A DNA stretch of 64,000 nucleotides from Coptis chinensis (taxonomy: Eukaryota > Streptophyta > Magnoliopsida > Ranunculales > Ranunculaceae), in the NCBI GenBank assembly GCA_015680905.1, contig CM027385.1, positions 16,498,501 to 16,562,500 on the forward strand. Reading direction: 5' to 3'. A model generated the notes under the pieces. The model ran no database searches and was not told the DNA's origin. It saw only the letters and a program-made list of their open reading frames with translations. Below are positions 1 through 11,207 of the stretch, in pieces. Both the position numbers and the translations under genes were made by a program. Position 1 is the stretch's first letter; every line of letters begins with the position of its first letter.

Positions 1-131
1 TATAGCACGTGACGGAACGGAATGAATCAAAAGCGAAAGAGTAAAAAATTGAATTACTAGCTACAACATATTCGAATGGAACTGATCCCATAAAGGATTG
101 CCACAAGGCTCCGATTCCAAGGGATTCCTTG

Positions 132-743
132 CTATATGTAGCATCTGGAAAACATCCACTTACCAAGCAAACACCCTTCAAGCCTTAAAAATTTATATGT
201 ACATACCTCATATGCCACAACCATGATGTGTTTTTTGCGTCGGACGTCGGCCTTCAAGCATCTCACAACCTCAGCTTGAATGTGCAATTGAAACATTCGG
301 TTCCTTGTCATAGGAACTTGGAAGATTAACATTCTGTTTTGATCTCTCATTGAGAAATTGCCAACTTTCAAATGAATATCATACCCCTTTTCAAGGAGTT
401 GTCCCAAACTTAGGATATCACTTTTCATGGTGGGAACATAATAAACATCAGAAATGAATTGTTGATATCCATTCTTAAAGCGAATTGGATTTTTCCTTTG
501 CCTTTAACTGGGACTTTTGAGCCACTCCCAAATGTGACCGACCCCACACACAGACTCATTGAGCTCCACAAACAGGTTCTTCTTTCCAGTTATGTGATTG
601 CCTGCTGCCATATCAAGATACCAATTACCTGGTTCATTGCTTCTCTCTCCCTGGTAGGTAGATAACAAAGTGTGTTCAACCTCCAAATTCTTCTCAACAA
701 AATTAGCCTTCTCTTCAACATTGCCATTGCTTCTACACTCCAA
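132..743 (-). pseudogene. copia protease / pre-integrase remnant
   Basis: The minus-strand frame 743-504 contains WYLDMAAGNHITGKKNLF, a degenerate retropepsin active-site region. The frame 428-132 contains the pre-integrase zinc-binding neighbourhood (LLEKGYDIHLKVGNFSMRD, then a late H/C-rich part). The segment between them is interrupted by stops and shifts. This is the pol entry of the same copia element and has no intact product. Confidence 0.75.
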
Positions 744-1002
744 TGCTTAATGACCATACTCGTCACAATTGTAGCACTGGATATGAGCCTTACACTCATT
801 GGCTTCATGTCCAAACTTGTTAAAGGTGTACTGTTGCTTCTGTGAACTGTCTCAAGGCCTTTGAAATTGCCGCTACCACGTCCTCTTGTGTTATAACTGT
901 CCTGGTTCTTTTCATCATGACCAGAGCTGTTAAAACCTCTTCCTCTTCCACAACCTCCTCTTGGCCATGTCCACTTCCACATCCTCTGCCTCTGACTTTG
1001 AT

Positions 1003-1058
1003 TGCTAGATCCATCATGCTCATTTGACAATGCTAGATCCATCATGCTCATTTGACAA
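1003..1058. repeat. 28-bp tandem duplication inside copia gag
   Basis: A 28-bp unit starting TGCTAGATCCATCATGCT occurs twice head to tail (starts 1003 and 1031), identical or nearly so. It lies just upstream of the zinc-knuckle coding part of the copia relic and shifts the frame, because 28 is not a multiple of 3. Confidence 0.85.
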
Positions 1059-1443
1059 TGAGAGCTTTGATTGCATCACTTGTTCAATAGAATAGTCACA
1101 CTCTTTCTTAAGAATTCTTTCTCCATTAACTTTCAAAGGTCCAATCAACTCATCAATTGTCCTAGTATCCAGATCTTTGGATTCTTCTAGGGCCACTACA
1201 ATATAATCAAAGTATCAAACTTCAAATCAAGAGATAGAAGTACCTTTCAAACCACTGGAACATCTTCCATTTTTTCACCATTTCTTCGTAATTGATTCAC
1301 CGCAACTTGAACTCTTGAAAAATAAAAAGGTTCAGATTCCTTCATAAGCAAAGACTCAAACTCTCCTCAAAGAGTTTGTAAATGCACCTTTTTCACCTTC
1401 ACAGCTCTTTTGTATGAATTATGTAAGGTGTCCCATGCTTCCG

Positions 1444-1713
1444 TTAAATTGACCGCACTTGAAATCTTCTAAAAGGCAGATTCATCCACTGATTGATAGA
1501 TGACAGACAATGCATTCCTGTCTTTCTGGAATCTTTTAAAAGAATGATCTCATTCGGCTGTAGACTTGCTTCGTTTTCTGGTTCATTATAACATTTTTCA
1601 ACTACATCCCACACGTCTTGAGATCCCAGCAACGTCTTCATCTGGATGCTCCAGTTCTCATAGTTCTCCTTTGTGAGATGGGGAAATTGAAATGGCATCA
1701 TCCCATTAGCCAT
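1444..1713 (-). pseudogene. copia gag N-terminus (fragment)
   Basis: This 89-residue frame begins MANGMMPFQFPHLTKENYENW and continues with IQMKTLLGSQDVWDVVEKCY. That is the conserved start of plant copia gag proteins, which coat the element's RNA. The frame is lost after about residue 80, and the rest of gag continues in other frames down to about 1060. The start codon is followed directly by the conserved FxxLTKxNYxxW motif, so it is probably the native start. Confidence 0.8.
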
Positions 1714-1725
1714 CTTTTTAATCGT

Positions 1726-1855
1726 GGCTCTAAAACCACTATGTTAGAATAAGGTGAGTTTCGGATTACCCACAAACAAAACAAGAGTGTGACTCTAATA
1801 CCACTATGTTAGAGTAAGGTGAGTTTCTGATTACCCACAAACAAAACAAGAGTAG
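1726..1855 (-). repeat. 65-bp tandem duplication spanning the copia primer-binding site
   Basis: Two consecutive copies (starts near 1726 and 1791) each contain, on the minus strand, a TGGTATTAGAGTC-like sequence matching the initiator-Met tRNA primer site used by copia elements, followed on the plus strand by TGTTAGA(A/G)TAAGGTGAG. The duplication therefore covers the PBS and the adjoining LTR edge. Confidence 0.7.
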
Positions 1856-2004
1856 TCAGACAAGAGAAGTGTCTTTAACTCCACTTATATTACCAACTTC
1901 ACTCTATATTAATGACTAGGACTCTTAGAGTACTTACATATATGTACACACAGTTAATAAGTTCTAGAAACATCAACACACTGTATTTGGTTTACTTTCC
2001 AACA
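1807..2004 (-). repeat. copia 5' LTR (short)
   Basis: Bounded on the plus strand by TGTTAG at 1807 and CCAACA at 2004, which gives TG...CA ends in the element's orientation. It abuts an initiator-Met-type primer-binding site (1791-1803) on the internal side. The length of about 198 bp is in the range of short copia LTRs. The outer boundary is inferred from the terminal dinucleotides only, because the partner LTR lies outside the window. Confidence 0.55.
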
Positions 2005-2238
2005 CAAATAACAGCTGCAAATGCTTTGGAATCATCAAAATTCAAAACACCGGATCACATGCCAAGTAATCACAAAATAAACATAAAACCAAATACAAAC
2101 TCTAGATAAAGAGTCGGGATTGGAGAACTCTTGTATGTCACATGATTGTCAAGTAGCAAAGATGTTGAAAAACAGAAACTTAACAAAAGAAAATGCACAA
2201 ACAAACAATACAAAAAACAATAGACAACATGAATTTAC

Positions 2239-5200
2239 CACTAGTAGATTCAAGGATGATAGAACAAATTGTGTATCTCCTGTAGATTTTTGTGCGGCGA
2301 CCTCCAAAAGCATTTCTTTCACACACTCCTTGTCGAATAGTAAATAAGAGCACTTCATAGAGAGTATACCCAGAAAATCAAAAAGCGGGTGCTGCTCACC
2401 AACAATCTTAAGCAAATCTTCCTGTACAAAAAGTAGAGAATGATGCTCCAACAACTTCTCAAGGAATTGAGTGCCAATACGAAGGATGTAATCATTGACA
2501 AAAGATAAATAGACAAGCATATACTTATCATGCAAAGAAAGTATTGCTCGAACATAATACCCGGCATGTCCAAGCTTGAAGGAAGTTAGTGTTAGGATCC
2601 AGTAATTTTGTTAAAATTTTCCAGACATTGGCATCCTTTAGGTGATCAAGAATCTGAAAATTCTCCTCGGCCTTTTCAGGGTCTAAAAAACAGCGAGACA
2701 TGATCCGGAAGCTATGCATAATTTTCTTTTGGAAGTCAGAGGCTTCACCTTCCTGCATAATGACGTTGAATTGCTATCACTATTTGAAAGTGAATAACGT
2801 TCCACTTCAATATCAAAACTTGCAAACCTGGTGCATCGGTCTAAGTGAAAGGTATTTCTGCATTTCCAACTGTAACCTGCAATCCAAGAGGAAATCCCCT
2901 GAAAATCCGTGAAAAGCTATCAAATACAGGAAAAGAAGAAAGCTATGTAATACAGCACGCCGAAGTGCATGATGCTTAAATCAAGCATCTGAAACAAACC
3001 TTTGCTTTTGCTCCAATATTTTTTCAAGAGCCTTAACCTCAACTTTATCACACCCAGAGAAGATTGTAACCCAATGTTTCACCTTATCAATTATTCTGGA
3101 CTCCATGGGGAACAAAGAACTACACAGCATAACCTCAATAGTCTCTGATCTGTTAAAAGTAAGTATTCATTAGAAGATACTACGAAGACAACAGTGATGT
3201 CACTACCATTGCAAAATAAGTTGTTAGATTAATGATAGACAACGGGGGAATGCTTTGGCTATCTCTCCTTTTTAATTTGTGGTATGCCAAGTTCTAAACA
3301 AACTACTTATACGGTTTGAGATGGCATCGATTTTGAGAATCTACTTATATGGTTTGAGATGACATTGATTTTGAGAATTCACTAAATTTATTTCAGATGC
3401 AACACGAAAATGGTATTAATGGAAATTGTTTTCTTTTTTCTTTTCTTTTTTATCGGTAAAATTCAATTTCATTCATTCAATTTTGAACCAATATACATAT
3501 ACATATTACAAATTACATAAGTGATTGCTAGGTAGCAAGAAGCTACTAGTTCCTACACGTATACCCATACAACCACGAAGTACAAGAGAGTCCCAATTGC
3601 AAATAAAATCATAGTAACCCTAATGTAGATTGAAGTGACGGAAGCAACACTTAATCAAAATTTACACTTTATAGAACCCTAAAAATCTCACCTTTTATTG
3701 AATCTCACTCAATAATTCATAAACACAAAACACAACTAAACAATTCCCCGGAACCCTAAAAGTCTCACCTTTATTGATAATCTCTCAATAATTCATAAAC
3801 ACAACTAAAACCGCCTGAAACAACACAACTAAACAATTCCCCGGAACCCTAAAAGTCTCACCTTTATTGATAATCTCTCAATAATTCATAAACACAACTA
3901 AAACCGCCTAAAACCCTAACCATAAGCCCTTATTTATACTAACCCTAAAAATAACTAAAGGACTCCTAATTGCACACACAAAACACGACCATGGGCTTGG
4001 ACTTGAGATATACGCATACGCCTATAATATGTGAAGGAAACATGGGCGCCCACCGATGTTTTCACAGCAACTAACTCATGTTCTACATCATTCTCTCCGT
4101 GTTGAAGAAGCTTGTCCACAAGCTTGTTGACATGAAAATCCACCAATATGCAAAAACTCTTCATTCTGGTATACGTCAAACCCACTCCTTGAAAGCTTAG
4201 AGACGCACTTGCCCGATCAAGGAACACTTCTTTGACCTCTTCCACTATCTTGTGAAGTTCCGTCTCCTTATGCTCGAAGATCCTCAAGTTATTTACTTAT
4301 TTTCCTTCCATAAACACCACATATCGCGCTTGGAATATGATCCACTAGCCATTTAGCTTTACTAGATAATGGACACACAACCAACTCGTTCACCAAGGCT
4401 TCTTTCATGTTTAATGTGGATCCCACAGTCTATTGAATGAGAAGAAGCATAGATTCCGAACATCAATTGCTAGAGGGCAATTCACAAAAAGGCGATCAAT
4501 GCTTTCCTCTATCCCTAGGCAAAGTTGGCAAAGATTTTGTAGATTCATACCCTTTTTGTTAAGATTATCAATCGTTTTGATCTTCCCAAATAAGCAAGCC
4601 AACAAAAGAAAGCTACTTAGAATGGGATAGAGGTTCTCCATATCCTTCTGTGTGGAAAGTTTGCAATTCTCTCTGTAGCCTCAAGATTTAATAAGGCAAA
4701 TTTCTTAACTAAGACCAAATAAAATTTCACGACGAACTCATCTTTAGTTGGTTAAAAGCCCTCATTTTTGTTGATTGACTCAGTAAAGGCACAAGCAAAA
4801 TATCATATAAACCACATCCTTAAGGAGAATTTTTGGTTGAGGTGGAATCCTTGCGTGGAAAGAGTTATCTAAAATGGGTCCTTTGGCGATATGTGGGTGT
4901 TTGGGTTATTTTGGACTATTTATTAATATGCAATCCCCCACGGGCTAGTCTGGCGGTTCTGCAATGGCAGCATGATGCAGGAGCATAGATAATAAATCAT
5001 ATTCTATCGAATTAGTAACTCAAAATTAAGTTAGAACTAGTGGAATTTTGCAATATGTTATTTAGTAACTTTTATTTTGGTTTCTTAACCACAATTACGT
5101 CTATTTGGATCCAATTAGATATAGTTGTTGTTTTACCATTTGAAGACTTAGAAATCTAAGCCTTTATTGTTATTTGGTTATTACTGACTACTAATTTTGG

Positions 5201-7627
5201 GAAAAAAATTCTTGTTGGAGTTCCTTTAATTATGGAACATTTCCCGAGGACATTTAAGTTGACCCAGGCTGACCCAAACTTTTTGGGATGATTTTCCTAT
5301 GTAAACCATATTATTTTCACATACAACAATTAAGGCCACAAACACATTGCGGCCTTAATGTCATATTATAATATGTAAGCCCTATTATTTATAATGCGAG
5401 AGAGAACGACTAATTACCGAATTTTCTTTTCCCTTTCTCCATATTTTCGTTTTTCTATCTTCTCAATGACAAAAACATAATTTAACTGTTCTAGACCAAA
5501 CCATAGTCTCTCATGTCTTTGACGTGGGCTACTATAGGTTGTTTATGGAAGACGATATTGTCTTGTTTGAGCCCAATGCATAATTTGACTATGGACACCT
5601 ATGAAGCACGGATACGTTTGTATGGGTGAAGTATCGGTGTCCGATACGTATCCGACACGGATACGCCCCGATACGCGTCGGATACGTGTCGGATACGCGA
5701 TTTGGAGTATCCGATTTTAAAATTAATTTTTTAATTTCCGACACGCGGGAATAGTAATCTCACAAAATATGTTTTTGGAACTTCAACAAAAAAAAACAAG
5801 TGAAATAAAATCCAAGATTATAATATTGCCATTTTAATAAAATTGGTCATTTTATGAAGTAGAATTGCCATTTTAATTTAAATTTGGTTAAAAATGCTCA
5901 ATTATATAATATTTATATATATATATTATTCAAACGTATCCATGACGTATCCGTATCCTATATTTTTGAAAAATGTCGTGTCCGCGTATCCGTGTCGCGT
6001 GTCCGTATCTGTGTATCTATGCTTCCTAGATGGACACCAACCACAAGATCCAATCCATCGTGGTACCAAAAAGATTTTGATTTTGATTTTATTAAATTAA
6101 TTGGTGTTCTTCATCGTTGTTTGCTTCCGCCAATGATACTACATCACACTATGAAATGAAATGTTGCACTCGACTTTCATTGTAACCATTTGCGGTGCAA
6201 CGTGAATGTTGACCTAAACTTCTATAGTGCTGGGGTGATTGATGTGGACACACGGAAATCTATTATTTTAGACAAATTAGGCAAAAAGATAATTGGGAGG
6301 GGGGAGGAAGGCATCTACAAAATCCTCCGAATGGTAATTGAGTCTCCGTGACCATATTAGACTCCTAGAGTTTACTTTAATTTGAAGATTTACTTTCTTC
6401 CTTTTCTTTTGCAAGTAAAGTACATATTTTTTTTCTATTAATAAATAAAGTTCATAATATTGATAAAGGCAAAAAGCCTTACTAAGGTAGGAATGTAGGA
6501 TTTAGACTATCCAAGATGGCACAACCCCGTAAAAAAAAAGGAACAAAGACAAACATAAATAAATATATAATAATAATAAAATAATAAAATATATACAAAG
6601 AAGCCCATACAAAGAAAAAGGTAAAAAAACAAAACTATGACATCAGCCTAAGATAATCAACCAAAACAAGCTATATATACACACCACCTAGGCTCCCACT
6701 AATACAAAGCAGACCCTGCCACCACCCCTTTCCTATTACTCCCTCAAACTCTTCCTCGGAACAACTTAATATAAGATAGTCAACTTCTTCCAGGTCATTG
6801 TCCGAATCCCCATCGAAATCTTCAAAGTCATTGATATTATCTGTGTATGCTAGATTCTTCTATTCTTCCTTCTAGATTCATGTGCTACATTAGTTTAAAA
6901 ATAATCTGTCATATACGTATTCACGTGTCCATGTCGGACACATATTGTACGTGATATACCTCAATTTTTTATATTTTACCAAGTCAGACATTTCATATCC
7001 GTGTCAATGCAAGTTATTAGTTGGATTCATTATCATCAATGAACTAAAGATTTACTAGTATGGAGTTATCTTATGAGATATTATTTAAGATGATGCTATG
7101 CATTGTACTCTGACAGTTAAATGTGTGAGTACTTAAACAAGCTTGGAAAGTTCCCAGTGCTTTGTACTAGTTCTGTCTCTTAATTTCCAGTTGCACAGCC
7201 ATGGTTTTGTATATTGACTTGTAGAGTGGATGGTGTCTTGGAGTGATGGTCCTGCCGTCTGGCTGGCAATACTGTATGGAAGTCGGGCGACACACAGACA
7301 CTGATGCAGAATCGTTTTTCTTTTTATTTCTTTTTTCCCCCTACATTGGTAATACAGAAATTCCCCATCTCAACATCCACAGGATGAAGCAGTAGTTATA
7401 TCCAAAAGTAGAAGTCAAATTCAAACCTGAAGTCTTTGTCATATAAACATCTTAATATCTTCGCAGGAATCCATTCAAATCCACTAGGGCTGATTGAGCC
7501 ATCAGAACCCCTCAAGCAATAAAGCCTGTATATTTCAGCAATCCTCTCCATGGTATATCTTTTAACAAGGACCTGGAAATTGTGAAAGAAATCACAAAAT
7601 TTTAACATGACAAGTATAAATGCTAAA

Positions 7628-7671
<44 letters not shown>

Positions 7672-10600
7672 TACAGATTTGTCTCGAAGGCGCTCTGCTA
7701 CTAGTTTTAAAGTATCCACACCAATAGATTTCAAACTAGAACATACAACATCGCATAGAGCAGCAACAACAAGTTTCCGAACATTTTCATTGTAATCCAA
7801 CAATCGGTCACAGAGGGAAGCTGAAAATTCATTTACCAGAAGGTCAAATATTTGTAGCAATATGTCTCCCAACACACAAAAGACCAATCTCTGTGACTGA
7901 AACTATGTAAGAACTAAAAAGACTCTGACGCACGGATGGCCTGACATGAGCATAATAAATCACAAAACAGTTTTAAAGAGTTCCAGCATGTATTTAATGG
8001 GTTACAAGCTTCAGATGAAGCAATTGTCCTCTCTTTTTTTATCAGTCAAATAATAAAATTCAGAAGGTAATGAAATTCAGTACTACTGACCAATAATTTG
8101 AGGCGCTTCTACTCTGCAGGGATCTGATATTAGACAGGTCTTCATGTGATCAACGACAGACATACGAACTTCTACTACCCTATCTGTTAATCTCTTTAGA
8201 AGTTCAGAGAAGATTGGCTGAAATGCTTCTATGATCGGGTCGGGTAGAGCAAAAAGATTACCGAGTAATTTAACTGCCTTTAGACGTGTATCCAACTGAT
8301 CTGCCTGCAAAAGTAGGATATTGAAAAATCTTACACATCAGACATTTAAAAAACTACAACCATGGTAAGATGTAAGACAGTCTTTTTTTGTGTTAGAGAA
8401 TATATGAAATACACCAGTTGACTTGGGAAAGAATGTTGGAACAAGGACTGAAGGTTTTGGAAGTGCAATAAAAGTGCTTTAACATTGCCACATAGACATG
8501 AGTTCCACAAATATACTCTCCAAGCACATACGAAGGAAATGAATTTGTATACCGCGATACGGTGGGAGCCGAACAAAGAAGAGGAAAGGGGAAAACGAAA
8601 TTTATGGTGTGGAGACTGGAGAGAGAGAGAGAGAGAGAGTTTTAGTGTTCAGCGAAGAAGAAAAAAAGAGGTGTTTGTGATGCAGCAGACAGACGGACAA
8701 GTGGGTTTTGGCTTCCCTGGTTCGCGATTATAAATTTACTGAACTACTAATAGGAAACTTTGACTAACAGATACAAATAGATATAAAAACAAGGAAAAGC
8801 AGTCAGGAACAATTACCAACAATTCTCCAGTAAGATAAGGGAGGACTCCAGAGAGGATCTGAGGAGCGCAACGATAAGTGTTATAGATAACTTCATGATA
8901 GTCAAGTTTACTGTTCAAATACTTGTTATCTCCTGACATTGACGATATAAGATACTGCTTTATGTAAGATTCAAGTTTTCCTGCACATTGTGCTATCACA
9001 TTCATTGCAAGCCTCCGTGCAGCTACAGAAACATCCTAGTGGCACAAAACTTGAGAAAATGAATACCAAAAACTGCAGAATACTGAAGTAAAACGTGACA
9101 CAAACGTCATAACATTTAAATTCTAAGCAACTAAGAAACAACTAAACAAAGGTGTAGCAAGTGGACAAGGGCCTCACACTTTCTGTGCCACCTAAGACAG
9201 TCAATAAAATGAGTAGCAAATTCTCCAGTATGTCCTCACTCTCTTCTAAAAGAAGTACCATTATTGTCTGCATTGATGTTAGCACAGTTTCTGGGTGATC
9301 GACACTGCAAAACAATAAATAAGAACACTGAAGGACCTCAATAACGCGTATGTCTTGTGCACAGAACAAAGCTTTGACAGAAACTTCTTCCATATTCTAT
9401 TTTCTTAGCATATTAATCTTATCTACAGTTAGATAGTCAAGTTTGTGATTCTTGCTCAAGAGCTAGCACAGTAAGTCCAACAGGCCATAACATACCACTC
9501 CAACAATATATTAAAGTATGAATGACAAGTACAATGTCTGAGTATGATAAACACACTAATCAAGCAGCTTCAAAAGAAGTTCATGAAGCTTCTTCGCTTG
9601 CAAAGTTAGTCGAACAGGCTATTACAATTTACAAGCTAGTCCAAGCACATTCAAAATAAAAGTAGTGACCACGGTATGCATGAGAAGTACAGTTTCTGAT
9701 TTTGATAGACACATTAATAATAAGTTTATACAAAAAGCGCTTCTCTTTCCCTTCTTTTTTCTATAGATGTTCCATTTTAGAGCTCAACACAAATTATATT
9801 GATAGGATAGGAGGTTCATATGGAGCAAAAACGACAAACGTTCAGAAATGCAAGAAAAGTAGTAAAGCATTCCACTTTCGAGAAAACAAAATACAGAAAA
9901 TAGTTACATAAAATTGAAAACTTTCACAGCTGACATGTGCTATGTTTAAATGAAATTGATGCATGAAAACATGGTATTCATTCTCGTCAACAACAGTAGT
10001 CTACTTATGTACAGAACTCCATAAATATGGACAAAAAATAAAGCGAATTAAATTACAAAAAAGGTGCACAATAGTAAATATTTTGATAGTGTTAATGTGC
10101 ATTTGCAGTCAGAGTTCCTGATATTAGCAGAAGTATGTTGCTTAAATCAAAGTGTTAGACTACTTTTTTCCTTCACAAAACAGAAATACCTGGCAACAGC
10201 AAAAAAAGTACTAAACATTTCATTCACTAGATCATCGCATTCAAGATCCAACATCACAATACATGATCTATATCTTGCAAGAGTCTCCAAGATAACAACT
10301 CTCCTTCCAAATGATGGACTTGTGGTATCACCTAATCCACAAAAGGTACCTACAATCAAGTGAAAAATATCCTGCAGAAAAGAACAGTCTTTAATCAAGT
10401 ATAGGAAAACAAAACATAGGCTGCAGAACAATCAAGCGAATGCTAATAAGTAAAAATGATGGAATATATACCCTCAGAACATCATCACTATATGGAGCTT
10501 CCGGTGCAGTAATTCGGGTTATCTCACAAATGCAGGTTGCCGCAAGAAGTTTGACATCCCTATCTTGATGCTTCAGCAATTCTGGATTCACGATAGCATT

Positions 10601-11168
10601 AAGAAAAGGTTGCATGGACCCTAACATTGATGGCGAGGGTGACTGATCCAAATCAGAAAGACAAGTTGCTGCTTGCTGCATGTCCAAGGGGAATATAAAC
10701 AATTTAAGTTAGGACCCATTATGAACCAATACCAGTCCATTTTCTATGTAAATTGGGCCTCATCTTATTTACAGTTTCATACAAATTTATTCAATCTCTT
10801 AGACTATCAGTTTTGAAATATAATTCACATAGATATATACCTAAGTTACATTTGACACGGATACGTGAGTCCGCATTGGACATGGGGTCAAAGTGTCTGA
10901 CACGGCGAAGTAATCACACACAATATGTGCGCGTGACATATCCGACACGGATACGTGTCCGACACAGATTGATTTTGAAACATGGCATGTCCTTGTGTGT
11001 TTGTGTATATATATATATATATATGGTTTCTACATCTAAACAACTTCATATACACTGGCTTCCGGGCTCTACATGCTTAACAAAAGAACTCTTAACTCTA
11101 GTGAAGTGTCCAAGATCTTGTGAAATCTTCAATAAAGCACAACTGGGCAACTGGCTTCACAAAAAAAC

Positions 11169-11207
<39 letters not shown>

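Larger units (their letters stand above)
1..1806 (-). mobile_element. Decayed Ty1/copia retrotransposon, 5' part (gag to pre-integrase)
   Basis: Reading right to left, the minus strand carries copia-type pieces in the normal order: gag start at 1713, a CCHC zinc knuckle near 730-775, a protease remnant near 600-640 and the GAG_pre-integrase region at 132-430 with words such as LLEKGYDIHLK and VPMTRNRMF. The element leaves the window at base 1, so integrase, RT and the 3' LTR are not seen. Frames shift repeatedly between pieces. The zinc knuckle (CYNCDEYGH) is followed at once by a stop, and the protease reads YLDMAAGNH where the family has a DSGA-type motif. It is clearly inactive. It lies just downstream of exon 12 of the PDS5 gene, in the same orientation. 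Confidence 0.85.
3150..7426 (-). other. PDS5 intron 8 (4.3 kb), expanded by repeats
   Basis: This intron separates exons whose junction in the protein is seamless (DKDFR then SETIEV). It contains a three-copy tandem repeat (3677-3913), a LINE relic (about 3955-4641) and a palindromic GGATACG-rich element (about 5600-6035). A further GGATACG-like scrap lies near 6905-6955, along with AT-rich low-complexity DNA. No host exon was found inside it. Confidence 0.8.

Noticed and set aside
590-1051. 153-aa minus-strand frame as a glycine-rich host RNA-binding protein
   Set aside because: It is the arginine/glycine-rich part of copia gag read partly out of frame, next to the zinc knuckle.
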